From an uncultured Lachnospiraceae bacterium (lineage in GTDB: Bacteria; Bacillota; Clostridia; Lachnospirales; Lachnospiraceae): a stretch of DNA of 64,000 bases. Under the pieces are notes generated by a model, which did no database searches, was not told the DNA's origin, and saw nothing but the letters and a program-made list of their open reading frames with translations. A program made the translations under genes and the position numbers. This document shows, piece by piece, positions 49,133 through 56,497 of the stretch (position 1 is the stretch's first letter; each line of letters opens with the position of its first letter). Where the stretch lies: NCBI GenBank assembly GCA_910588535.1, contig CAJUOO010000003.1:1-64000 (forward strand). Reading direction: 5' to 3'.

Positions 49133-49545
49133 TGGCAAAGGGGACCTATACATATGATCCGAAAAACATAGGTGATTTTGGTAAAGACCGCATGAGATTT
49201 GAGCTTGGCGATACAATGGTAGAAGGTCAGTCTGATACCACAGCCTTGACGGACGAAGAAATACAGGCAGCCGTTGACAGCTATCCAAAAGCATGGAAAA
49301 GGGCGAAACTTATGTTATTAGAAAGTCTCTGCCGCCGTTTTGCCTATGAAGTTGACACAAAGACAGGACCATTGCAATTATATATGCAGGAAAGGGCAAA
49401 GCTGTGGCGGTCAGATTATGATGTATTGAAAAAAGAGGTGTCTGTGGAGTCTTGCAGTGTCCCACAACTTAGCAATGGGGCATATAGAAAGCCCCCATAT
49501 TTTTATGCTGGTATGCAGCAGAATGAAAGGGCAAGAAACAGATGA
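49132..49545 (+). CDS. Head-tail connector protein (YqbG-like position)
   Basis: A 137-residue helical protein. 'LTDEEIQAAVDSYPKAWKRA' and 'KLMLLESLCRRFAYEVDTKT' are typical of gp6-like connectors that attach below the portal. Coupled by an ATG overlapping the preceding stop (TGATGG). Assigned mainly by position. Confidence 0.68.
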   Translation: MAKGTYTYDPKNIGDFGKDRMRFELGDTMVEGQSDTTALTDEEIQAAVDSYPKAWKRAKLMLLESLCRRFAYEVDTKTGPLQLYMQERAKLWRSDYDVLKKEVSVESCSVPQLSNGAYRKPPYFYAGMQQNERARNR

Positions 49546-49898
49546 TAAATACTAGGATGATGTATATGAGACCGGGAAATCTGTTCAAGGACTTTATGAT
49601 TGAAACAAATAGACAGGTGGTGACAAGTACTGGGAGGGTGGCAAACAGTCATTGTGGTGATGGTTCAAAAACCTTGAAGGGCTGTCTTTCAGAAGCTTCT
49701 GATAAGGACAGAACCAAATATAGTCAGGAGGAGCATATTGTTACCCATACCATTGTTCAGGCAGGAGAACCAAAGGCAAAGACAGCAGATAAGCTAGTGC
49801 TTGGAGAGAGGACCTTTTATATTGTTGATCTGGATGAGGCAGGGTCCCTTGGCATCTCTACCATTTATTATGCAGAAGAAAGGCGTGATGTAAAATAA
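49542..49898 (+). CDS. Head closure-like protein (XkdH/YqbH position)
   Basis: A 118-residue beta-rich protein ('HIVTHTIVQAGEPKAKTADK', 'LVLGERTFYIVDLDEAGSLG'), overlapping its neighbours by 4 bases at each end. The pattern and position match head-completion proteins of the XkdH type. The stop TAA overlaps an ATA that probably starts the next gene. Confidence 0.7.
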   Translation: MINTRMMYMRPGNLFKDFMIETNRQVVTSTGRVANSHCGDGSKTLKGCLSEASDKDRTKYSQEEHIVTHTIVQAGEPKAKTADKLVLGERTFYIVDLDEAGSLGISTIYYAEERRDVK

Positions 49899-50341
49899 CC
49901 ATAGAACAGGCACAGAAAGATATTAATAAGTTAGCAGAGAAGATAGTGGAGAACATCAATCGAAGGATAAAAACAAGAGGAACCAGAGTGGCGAATGTAC
50001 TTCGCAGCGCGGAGTTAGAGGTATTAAAAGGAAAACGGCATGGAAGGCTGTATCGAAAACCATTTAGCAAGAGAAGGTATCGGGCATCAGCGCCAGAGGA
50101 AGCACCAGCAAGACGAACGGGGGCTTTGCGTTTACATTGGACAAAGGGAGTTGCTGAAGGGATAGGTTCCAGAAATGGAAAAAATGAAGTGAGGATCGTT
50201 GCTTATCTGGAAAGTGATACGCCTTATTCTGGTATTCTGGAAAAGGGAAGTGAAAAAATAGAGCCAAGGCCCTATGTGGAAAAAATAAAGGAGAAAGCAA
50301 AGCCAGAGATTGAGAGTATTATGAAGCAAAGCTATGAATAG
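49895..50341 (+). CDS. Tail completion protein, HK97 gp10/XkdI-like, probably with an ATA start
   Basis: About 148 residues: '(M)TIEQAQKDINKLAEKIVEN' and then a basic centre and 'ESDTPYSGILEKGSEKIEPR', ending 'PEIESIMKQSYE'. The latter is the hallmark of HK97 gp10-like neck proteins. The only canonical in-frame start (GTG, 49946) would remove the first helix. ATA at 49895 overlaps the preceding TAA by 3 bases, just as ATGA overlaps do, with AAAGG upstream. Confidence 0.75.
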   Translation: MTIEQAQKDINKLAEKIVENINRRIKTRGTRVANVLRSAELEVLKGKRHGRLYRKPFSKRRYRASAPEEAPARRTGALRLHWTKGVAEGIGSRNGKNEVRIVAYLESDTPYSGILEKGSEKIEPRPYVEKIKEKAKPEIESIMKQSYE

Positions 50342-50352
50342 GAGGCGATCGT

Positions 50353-50673
50353 ATCGAGCTGGTAAAAGAGCAATTAGAAGCTGTATTTGATACCTCTGTA
50401 TTGAGAGCGGGATATGTGCTTTATGCAAAGCATCATTCATGGGAGGATGGAAAGACAGGGTTTGTGACATCTGTGACAGAAAAGAAACTTGTCGTACAAT
50501 ATCATCCCGGAATAGGGAATGTCACAAATCATTTTTTTGTTTCAGTAGATGAGGTAATCGCTGGAAAGTGGGAGATCCGGTGGTCTTCGGATTTGGCCAA
50601 GGTATATGAATGTATCCTTTCTGAAGATACAGAACAGGGAGAAGGAGAAGGAAAGGAAGAGAATGACACTTGA
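50353..50673 (+). CDS. Small phage protein resembling DUF5026, probably with an ATC start
   Basis: About 106 residues: '(M)ELVKEQLEAVFDTSVLRAG' then 'YVLYAKHHSWEDGKTGFVTS' and 'GIGNVTNHFFVSVDEVIAGK'. The body resembles the small DUF5026 family as I remember it. AGGAGG at 50340-50345 is 7 bases before ATC at 50353; the first canonical codon, TTG at 50401, would remove 16 conserved-looking residues. Location is between neck and tail genes. Confidence 0.68.
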   Translation: MELVKEQLEAVFDTSVLRAGYVLYAKHHSWEDGKTGFVTSVTEKKLVVQYHPGIGNVTNHFFVSVDEVIAGKWEIRWSSDLAKVYECILSEDTEQGEGEGKEENDT

Positions 50674-51673
50674 GGAATTGATCTACAAACGATTTACCGA
50701 ATCAGAGACACTTGTCTTACAGCTTGCGGTGTATGCGGGGAAGCCTGCTGTGTTTCGTCCTGCTTCACCAGAAGGGAATCAGGAAGGATGGGAGGGGAAT
50801 ACGCAATTCCCTCAGTTAATCTATAACTTTGATTTACAGGCAAATGAGGAGAGGAAAAGTGCTGGCACCTTATCGGTCTCTTTATTGTGTCAAAATACCA
50901 CAGAGATAACGCCAGAGAACATAGAGCCAGAGGTTCGTAAGTGCCTAAAAGATGTATTATTAAAACCAGAACATGGTACACCTTATGCATTTACATGGGC
51001 ACGGTCGGATGCTTTTGAGATGGAGGAAACAAAAAGTCGTCTGGTAATTGGAATAGAGATAAGGTTCGATATTCTGGAATATCCATCACAAGAAACATTA
51101 GATCCAGATCCAGTGATGGCAGTAAATCAATATATAAAAGAAGTATGCCCTGCGTGTATGATTATGGGATATGACCATATGGAAGAAATCACGGAGGCAA
51201 CAGGAGAGAAGCCAGTTATTTATTGTCGCTTGGCTTCGGTGGAAAAAGCAGAGGAAACAAATACAGTTGCATGGATGGATGGCAGGATTGCCATCCATAT
51301 TTTATGCCCAGACAGTGGAAGAAGGATGAAGATGGTGGCAGATATTGCAAACCAGATTTCTCTTGTAGGAGAGATCATGATGCTGGATCATTCTCCTATG
51401 TTTATCAAGCGTTTGCAGACCAATTACCAATCCGATTATCTGAAGGATGGCCAGATTGTGATAACAGGCCATTTTGGTCTTCTTCGGTATCGGGCAAAGA
51501 ACCCTATTCTTAGAAAAACAAATATAACCTATAGACAGGAGGTAGCAGATGGCAAAAGAAAGCAGTTTAAAGAAGGATGTCGAACACAAAGCAATGGAGA
51601 AACAGGAAGTGGGAATGAAGATATCCATAGGAGAGACACAGAAAGGAAAGCAGGCTTCTGTATACACCGTTAA
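50663..51673 (+). CDS. Phage tail/neck protein of unknown role
   Basis: A 336-residue protein from ATG at 50663 behind GGAAAGGAAG, overlapping the previous gene. Residues 1-290 look like a two-repeat beta domain protein ('LYNFDLQANEERKSAGTLSV', 'GRIAIHILCPDSGRRMKMVA'). The last 42 residues overlap the next gene in another frame and look non-natural (QSNGETGSGNEDIHRRDTER), so the original stop may have been lost by a frameshift. Confidence 0.68.
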   Translation: MTLEELIYKRFTESETLVLQLAVYAGKPAVFRPASPEGNQEGWEGNTQFPQLIYNFDLQANEERKSAGTLSVSLLCQNTTEITPENIEPEVRKCLKDVLLKPEHGTPYAFTWARSDAFEMEETKSRLVIGIEIRFDILEYPSQETLDPDPVMAVNQYIKEVCPACMIMGYDHMEEITEATGEKPVIYCRLASVEKAEETNTVAWMDGRIAIHILCPDSGRRMKMVADIANQISLVGEIMMLDHSPMFIKRLQTNYQSDYLKDGQIVITGHFGLLRYRAKNPILRKTNITYRQEVADGKRKQFKEGCRTQSNGETGSGNEDIHRRDTERKAGFCIHR

Positions 51674-51818
51674 AGAGCTGGCAGAGCAGGCGGATATTTT
51701 GTTTGGAACCCGCCCAGAGTGCATTATGACAGCGCTTCGGACAGAGAAAAAGACAGAGTTTACGGTTGATGAAGCAAGGAATCTGGTAAAAAAGTTTTTA
51801 AAGAGGGAGGTAAAGTAA
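51549..51818 (+). CDS. Hypothetical tail-region protein
   Basis: An 89-residue protein starting behind AGGAGGTAGCAG. Its C-terminal 50 residues ('YTVKELAEQADILFGTRPEC', 'FTVDEARNLVKKFLKREV') form a compact helical unit common just before sheath genes. The first 125 bases overlap the end of the preceding gene in another frame. Confidence 0.7.
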   Translation: MAKESSLKKDVEHKAMEKQEVGMKISIGETQKGKQASVYTVKELAEQADILFGTRPECIMTALRTEKKTEFTVDEARNLVKKFLKREVK

Positions 51819-51822
51819 GAAG

Positions 51823-53229
51823 ATGGCTGGAACCTATCAGTTAGGAGAGACAAAGGTCCGTCCCGGTACATATTTTCGCATCCAGAAGAAGGGCGAAGAT
51901 AACAGGGGGATTATGAATGGTGTTACGATTGTGATTTTCAAGGCAGATTTTGGTCCACTTCATACGGTAGTAAAGTTAAATCCAGAGGATGGATATGAGT
52001 CCATATTTGGATCAGGGCTGACAACCGATGCTGTCAAAGAGGCATTTGCTGGTGGGGCTCAGACTATACTGGCCTGTCGGCTTGGCAGTGGAGGAGAAGC
52101 AGGAAGGATTGTATTAAGAGATACGAATGGAGAAGATACAGTGACAATTACAGCAAAGCATACGGGAGAAAAGGAATTTACTGTCACCATACGAGACAGA
52201 CTTGCTGATCCCAAAATGAAGGAATGTATCTTTTATACAGGAATAAAGGAGTTTGAGAAAGTAACATTTGCATCAGGGGAAGGAGAGGCAACAGCGCTTG
52301 TGGAGGCGTTGGCAGCTTCCAGAAATTTTGATGCCAAGCTGGAAGAGGGCAAGGAAGTAGCGGAATTGGAGTATGTGCTGCAAAGCCAGTTTACCAAGGG
52401 AAGCAATCCGCAAGTGACAGTGGAGGATTATTCCAATGCACTGGCAGAAGTGGAGCCCTATGAAGCGAATACCATATGTGTGGATACAGAGGATTGTGAA
52501 GTACATATGCTTTTGCAGTCTTTTGTAAATCGTGTCTTTGATGCAGGATCACTGATGCAGGCTGTTGTGGCGGAGAAACACACGGTATATTTGGCAGATA
52601 GAAAGGCACATGCAGCCGCATTTAATGATGAAAAGATGAATTATGTGCTCAATGCCCATATAAAGGAGCAGGGAGTGGAAATAGACGGCTATCAGACGGC
52701 GGCGCGCATCGCTGGAATGATAGGAGCGGCTGTTTCGAATTCTTCTTTAACCCATACAGTGATTACTGGATTTACAGAGATTTTAGAAAACCTGACTAAT
52801 ACAGAGATGATTTCTGCGGAAAAGAAAGGCTGTCTGGTGTTGAGCTATAACAAGGATAAGCAGGTGTGGATCGATAATGCGATCAATACACTGGTTACAT
52901 TATCGGATAATCAGGATGCGGGCTGGAAGAAGATCCGAAGAGTAAAAACACGCTTTGAACTAATGCGGCGTATGAATTATGTTTCAGACAGTCTGGTAGG
53001 ACGAGTGGATAATGATTCCAATGGAAGAAATACTATGATAAGTCAGCTTCAGGCAGTGGGAGATTCCATGAAAGAGGAAGGGAAGCTGATGTATTGTAGT
53101 GTAACAGAAAGCAGTGAAGGAAAAGCAGACGGAGACAGTGCATGGTTTGATATTGATGTGATTGATAAGGACTCTATGGAGCATATCTATCTGACGTTCT
53201 GGTTCCGTTTTACTACGAATGTAGAGTAG
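51823..53229 (+). CDS. Tail sheath protein (XkdK-like)
   Basis: A 468-residue sheath protein of contractile tails. 'KVRPGTYFRIQ' and 'ADFGPLHTVVKLNPEDGYES' are N-terminal. The C-terminal conserved domain includes 'RVKTRFELMRRMNYVSDSLV', 'GRVDNDSNGRNTMISQLQAV' and 'HIYLTFWFRFTTNVE'. It shows that the prophage belongs to the PBSX/Mu-like myovirus morphotype. Followed by the tube gene at 16 bases. Confidence 0.92.
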   Translation: MAGTYQLGETKVRPGTYFRIQKKGEDNRGIMNGVTIVIFKADFGPLHTVVKLNPEDGYESIFGSGLTTDAVKEAFAGGAQTILACRLGSGGEAGRIVLRDTNGEDTVTITAKHTGEKEFTVTIRDRLADPKMKECIFYTGIKEFEKVTFASGEGEATALVEALAASRNFDAKLEEGKEVAELEYVLQSQFTKGSNPQVTVEDYSNALAEVEPYEANTICVDTEDCEVHMLLQSFVNRVFDAGSLMQAVVAEKHTVYLADRKAHAAAFNDEKMNYVLNAHIKEQGVEIDGYQTAARIAGMIGAAVSNSSLTHTVITGFTEILENLTNTEMISAEKKGCLVLSYNKDKQVWIDNAINTLVTLSDNQDAGWKKIRRVKTRFELMRRMNYVSDSLVGRVDNDSNGRNTMISQLQAVGDSMKEEGKLMYCSVTESSEGKADGDSAWFDIDVIDKDSMEHIYLTFWFRFTTNVE

Positions 53230-53245
53230 AGGGGGAAGAAAAAGG

Positions 53246-53704
53246 ATGAGAAATGAAAGGGCAGCAGGCGATACAAGACACGCCAGAACAGGAAAAGATG
53301 GAGCATTTTATAATCAAGATGGAGTATTATTGGCATCCGTAGAATCATTTACTTCAAATGTATCATGGAATAATGCGAAGTATAGTGTGCTGGGAGATGC
53401 ACAGGAGCATGAGACACCAAATACATTTGCTGTTAGCCTAACTATGTCGCAGATCGTGATAGAGGATGATGAATTTATCAGAGAAATGATGGAATCATTG
53501 CAGACACAGATTATGCCAAGCTGGAATTTTCAGGGATCGCTTTTGGGATTGAATGGATCAGAAGAGCGAGTATTTTATAGGGATTGTGTTCCATCTGGTC
53601 AGGTGGATATACAGAATGTTACGGTTGGAGATGTGATTAAGAGGCAATGGAACTTCTTTGTAAACCGGCCGCCAAGGCTACAAAGTTTGTTGACGATAGG
53701 GTAA
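53246..53704 (+). CDS. Tail tube protein (XkdM-like)
   Basis: A 152-residue tube protein: 'GKDGAFYNQDGVLLASVESF', 'SVLGDAQEHETPNTFAVSLT' and 'CVPSGQVDIQNVTVGDVIKR' are XkdM-like. It forms the inner tube within the sheath. In related phages a tail chaperone follows directly; here a 2.1-kb cassette of small genes intervenes. Confidence 0.9.
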   Translation: MRNERAAGDTRHARTGKDGAFYNQDGVLLASVESFTSNVSWNNAKYSVLGDAQEHETPNTFAVSLTMSQIVIEDDEFIREMMESLQTQIMPSWNFQGSLLGLNGSEERVFYRDCVPSGQVDIQNVTVGDVIKRQWNFFVNRPPRLQSLLTIG

Positions 53705-53748
53705 AGAATGATAAGAACAAATGTTTTGCATATAGGGTGTGATGAAAC

Positions 53749-54057
53749 ATGGACAAGAAGATTGGACTGACAGAGAAAGAAAAATGGGAGTGCACAATGT
53801 TATGGTTAATGACACTTCATATGGCATTTGTTAATGAAAAAAGGGCAGAGCCAGCATGTGTGGTATGTCCTCATATTATGAAGTGTCCAAGTTTTATAAA
53901 AGAGAACGATAGAAAATGTATTTCCAAAGTGGTTATTCCTCTTACAGAGAATTTTAAGGTTTTGGAGCAGTTTGTTGGTAAAGACATGATTACTAGAGCA
54001 TTACTATGTGTTAATCTTGCTCAATTAGAGGATAGTTTTTTTCATGATATTCCATAG
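53749..54057 (+). CDS. Cys-containing small phage protein (copy 2)
   Basis: A 102-residue homologue of the product at 26095: 'LTEKEKWECTMLWLMTLHMA', 'ACVVCPHIMKCPSFIKENDR' and 'LTENFKVLEQFVGKDMITRA'. Here the start is a normal ATG. It opens the cassette that interrupts the tail operon. The three Cys are conserved between copies, which suggests metal binding. Confidence 0.68.
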   Translation: MDKKIGLTEKEKWECTMLWLMTLHMAFVNEKRAEPACVVCPHIMKCPSFIKENDRKCISKVVIPLTENFKVLEQFVGKDMITRALLCVNLAQLEDSFFHDIP

Positions 54058-54124
54058 TTTTTTGAGGCTACTTTGGTATGTAGCCAATATATAACTATAT
54101 AGTATTTTTGAGAGGAGAATTAGA

Positions 54125-54328
54125 GTGAAGAAAAAGAAGATTAAAAAAGTAGCAAAAAAGAAAATCCAGAGAGTAGAAAGAGTATTTCGCAATCTTTTAG
54201 TAGAACCGCAGTCTCATACATACATGACAATGTATCAAGTATTAGAAGAATTACATTTTCAAGGTAAATATAATCTTGTAGTTCAGATGTGTGATGTGTT
54301 ACTAAAAACGGATGAAACTATGTATTAG
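54125..54328 (+). CDS. Small basic phage protein, intact copy
   Basis: A 67-residue protein from GTG at 54125: a Lys-rich head (MKKKKIKKVAKKKIQRVERV) then 'EPQSHTYMTMYQVLEELHFQ' and 'LVVQMCDVLLKTDETMY'. The copy at 26456 is frameshifted. Convergent with the zinc-ribbon gene, 11-base overlap. Function unknown. Confidence 0.6.
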   Translation: MKKKKIKKVAKKKIQRVERVFRNLLVEPQSHTYMTMYQVLEELHFQGKYNLVVQMCDVLLKTDETMY

Positions 54329-54482
54329 TTTCTACAAGCTCTGGATGGCATTTAGGGCAAACTTGATTATTAAAGTTTGCAGAGCCATCATGGGGTAATG
54401 AATCATCATATGCAATATACTTTTTGGCTGGAACTAGAGGTGTTCCACATTTTAAACAAACAGGTGAATTGCTTTGATCCAT
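54318..54482 (-). CDS. 54-residue zinc-ribbon protein (copy 2)
   Basis: Nearly identical to the product at 26650, with the two CxxC pairs kept (CLKCGT ... CPKCHP) and a few substitutions. It runs against the late tail operon from its own promoter, so it can be expressed in the lysogen like a moron gene. Confidence 0.72.
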   Translation of the reverse strand: MDQSNSPVCLKCGTPLVPAKKYIAYDDSLPHDGSANFNNQVCPKCHPELVETNT

Positions 54483-54504
54483 AGTATGTTGTCTCCTTTC
54501 TTTA

Positions 54505-54562
54505 GTACTCGGCGCTGCAACGCCTGTACAACTACTATATGACAGCTTTGGATAGGAGACAA
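54505..54562 (-). promoter_or_regulatory. Stem-loop element 4 with promoter, ahead of zinc-ribbon copy 2
   Basis: Minus strand TTGTCT (54557-54562), 17 bases, TATAGT (54534-54539), then 54529-54505 with the same 25 bases as element 2, and AAAGAAAGGAG. The plus-strand -35 GAGACA (54556-54561) again overlaps, but its -10 (TCTAGT) is weak. Confidence 0.75.
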
Positions 54563-54609
54563 TAACGAGTTATGATTTTTCTAGTTAGAATAAAAGGGAG
54601 GTGTGGATA

Positions 54610-54795
54610 GTGAATCAGGCAGAAAGGCGGAAGTTTAAGGAATTAGAGAAAAGAGTTATAGTTCTTGAGAATCAAATTCAGGCTCAGTCATTTGAAAAGT
54701 TGCAACAGAATATGAAATCCGTAGATAGGGAAAAAATTATAGAATCAGAGCATAGTAGACCTGAAACTTTGCGATATGCTGTTTGGGCTCCGTAA
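54610..54795 (+). CDS. Small coiled-coil phage protein (copy 3)
   Basis: A 61-residue protein from GTG at 54610, GGAGG 8 bases upstream. 'QAERRKFKELEKRVIVLENQ' and the tail 'ETLRYAVWAP' match copy 1 at 25816. Convergent with the gene ending at 54684. Confidence 0.62.
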   Translation: MNQAERRKFKELEKRVIVLENQIQAQSFEKLQQNMKSVDREKIIESEHSRPETLRYAVWAP

Positions 54796-55022
54796 GGATA
54801 GAGCAATGGATAGGGTTTTCGGTTTAATTTAGTGAGAAAATCTGTTTGACAGGGACTGGCTCCCATAAGTAATAGGAGCCAGTCCCTGTCATACTCTTCA
54901 AAAGCAGAAACAATAGCCTTTGAGATTGCCTCAATAATCATGGAAGCCTTAATGTGTTCTCCTTGGACTATATCTTTTGATAAGGATGTTTTAGCGGCTT
55001 CATAAATTTTTTCTTTATCCAT
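54684..55022 (-). CDS. Small phage protein with stem-loop leader
   Basis: The first ~45 residues, 'MDKEKIYEAAKTSLSKDIVQ' and 'IIEAISKAIVSAFEEYDR', look like a genuine helical protein and resemble the remnant at 27477. The remaining 65 codons run through a 16-bp perfect hairpin and then antisense to the coiled-coil gene; they probably arose by loss of the original stop. ATG at 55022 has AGAAAGGAG and stem-loop element 5 upstream. Confidence 0.55.
   Translation of the reverse strand: MDKEKIYEAAKTSLSKDIVQGEHIKASMIIEAISKAIVSAFEEYDRDWLLLLMGASPCQTDFLTKLNRKPYPLLYPYGAQTAYRKVSGLLCSDSIIFSLSTDFIFCCNFSND
54848..54890. repeat. 16-bp perfect inverted repeat
   Basis: GACAGGGACTGGCTCC (54848-54863) and GGAGCCAGTCCCTGTC (54875-54890) with an 11-base loop. 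It is GC-rich in an AT-rich setting and lies between convergent genes, so a two-way transcription stop is likely, though T runs are short. Confidence 0.65.
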
Positions 55023-55041
55023 AATATGTCTCCTTTCTTAC

Positions 55042-55082
55042 GTACTCGGCTTGGCAGAGCCTGTACATCTATTATAAGACAA
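55042..55082 (-). promoter_or_regulatory. Stem-loop element 5 with a shortened promoter
   Basis: 55066-55042 (minus): GTAC, A, GGCT, CTGCCA, AGCC, GA, GTAC, as in element 3, then GTAAGAAAGGAG. TATAAT is at 55071-55076, but TTGTCT (55077-55082) is directly adjacent: the 17-base spacer present in the sister copies is missing, so the promoter must use another -35 or be weak. Confidence 0.7.
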
Positions 55083-55167
55083 TAACGAGTTATGATTTTT
55101 ATAATTTTTGCAAGATGGGAGGTGAGGAAGATAGAACAGGAAAAAAACTTTGAAAAAAGAAATTCGG

Positions 55168-55437
55168 ATGAAAAAGGAGTGCATTACAAAAATCTATGTT
55201 GACGGGGTAGAATTGAATGGCGTAAGGAAGATAAGTTTCCTGCATAACAGGGGAAGAGATGCTTACCCTGTACTCAGAATTGAACTTCTGGCAGAGCAAA
55301 TCTGTTTAGAAACAGCCCAGATATTTGCGCTGCCGGAAGTTTACCATCCTTATTACGTTTCATCAGATAAATTGGTTAAACTTGGTATTCTGACGCATAG
55401 CCAACTTAATGAATTGCTGAATAAAAAGTTGTTATAA
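55168..55437 (+). CDS. Small beta-rich phage protein (shortened form)
   Basis: An 89-residue form of the product at 26933. Relative to that copy 35 bases are missing near the N-terminus, which puts the old ATA/GTG starts out of frame. ATG at 55168 (or TTG at 55150) now gives 'MKKECITKIYVDGVELNGVR'. The C-terminal 40 residues are identical in DNA to the other copy. Confidence 0.6.
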   Translation: MKKECITKIYVDGVELNGVRKISFLHNRGRDAYPVLRIELLAEQICLETAQIFALPEVYHPYYVSSDKLVKLGILTHSQLNELLNKKLL

Positions 55438-55539
55438 CATTTCGGGTGCGGACAAATAAACAGGGCAGTCTGATAGCTGACAACCATCTCCATAAATATT
55501 ATGCTGCAGATGTTGGTAAGAGGGGAGGTGAGAAGAAAG

Positions 55540-55710
55540 GTGTGGGTTTCAAAAAAGCGTTTGGAAACTTTGGAAAAGAAAGTGGCTGACCTTGAAAAAC
55601 AGGTTCAAGACCAGTCACTTGAAAAAGTTGCTATTGAATTGGAGAATTGGGTGAATCAGTTTGTTGGTTTAACTTTTCATACTCCTGAATCGCCACAACA
55701 GAAACTTTAG
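55540..55710 (+). CDS. Small coiled-coil phage protein (copy 4)
   Basis: Identical in DNA to 27386-27556, including about 100 bases on the 5' side and a few bases beyond the stop. The 56-residue product has the heptad N-terminus 'KKRLETLEKKVADLEKQVQD'. Identity over 414 bases shows very recent copying or gene conversion. Confidence 0.6.
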   Translation: MWVSKKRLETLEKKVADLEKQVQDQSLEKVAIELENWVNQFVGLTFHTPESPQQKL

Positions 55711-55799
55711 CAGCAATTTGAACTATTTGATGGGCTAACTTTTATATTTTTGAGATAAATACAAATTTGTAGAGCAGTTATATAATGTATTATTCAAAA

Positions 55800-55859
55800 A
55801 CTATGGAATCAGAAGATAGTAGAGCGGAAACTTCTCGATATACTGTTTGGGTTCTATAA
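55800..55859 (+). pseudogene. 3' relic of a coiled-coil gene
   Basis: The 19 codons 'TMESEDSRAETSRYTVWVL' match the tail of the coiled-coil proteins ('TIESEQSMPETSRYAVWAP'). The N-terminal part is missing. It marks the right border of the inserted cassette, about 70 bases before the tail chaperone gene. Confidence 0.6.
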
Positions 55860-55927
55860 GACTTGATAAAAAAGACAAAAATAATACAAATACTTCATTA
55901 ATTAAAGGAAACAGAAAGGAGAAAAAC

Positions 55928-56497
55928 ATGGATCAGGAAAAGAAAAGGAAGGCAAGTGTGACTATGATGGATGAGCAGGAAGTGAATGACCGTGATGTAG
56001 TAACAGAAGAGATAGAGTGGAGTGAAGAGGAAAGCAAACAACAGATGCGGGTACATGAGGAAGATTTTATTCAAGGGCTGATTGATGCGGCTGGCTATAC
56101 TCAGAATGATACACAGCGTATTGAGATTGTAAGAGAAGGCAAATTATACTTTGCCTTTACAATCCATCCTCTTTCTGAGGATGAGTATGACCGCTGTAAA
56201 AAGAAGTGGACAAAATATGTCCGCAATAAGCAGTTTGGTATGAAACTTCCAGAAGAGACAAACAGTGTTAAGTACCGGGATGCGCTTATCTATACAGCAA
56301 CGATAAAAGAGGATCAGGATAAGCTGTGGGACAATAAGAGGATATGGGAGGCTTTGCGTGATAAGGGGCTGCAGATTCTCAGTGGTTTGGATGTGATTGA
56401 ATACTGTCTAAAAGCAGGAGAAAAGGATAAGGTTCTTGAATGTATTGATTCCTTGAGCGGATATGAGAACAATCTGGAGGAAGTGGCAAAAAACTGA
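55928..56497 (+). CDS. Tail assembly chaperone (XkdN-like), G-type product
   Basis: A 189-residue protein: 'EDFIQGLIDAAGYTQNDTQR', 'IHPLSEDEYDRCKKKWTKYV', 'LIYTATIKEDQDKLWDNKRI' and 'QILSGLDVIEYCLKAGEKDK'. This is the XkdN type of chaperone that holds the tape measure during tail assembly. ATG at 55928 follows AAAGGAGAAAAAC. It ends right after a slippery heptamer, and a longer G-GT product is expected (to 56640). Confidence 0.88.
   Translation: MDQEKKRKASVTMMDEQEVNDRDVVTEEIEWSEEESKQQMRVHEEDFIQGLIDAAGYTQNDTQRIEIVREGKLYFAFTIHPLSEDEYDRCKKKWTKYVRNKQFGMKLPEETNSVKYRDALIYTATIKEDQDKLWDNKRIWEALRDKGLQILSGLDVIEYCLKAGEKDKVLECIDSLSGYENNLEEVAKN

Noticed and set aside
25709..55066. The 25-nt stem-loops considered as rho-independent terminators of the plus-strand genes
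   Set aside because: They lack T runs and always sit between a -10 box and a ribosome binding site on the minus strand.
27155..55722. Near-identical repeat pair considered as template/variable repeats of a diversity-generating retroelement
   Set aside because: There is no reverse transcriptase, the repeats are identical rather than varied at adenines, and the coded proteins have no C-type lectin-like fold.
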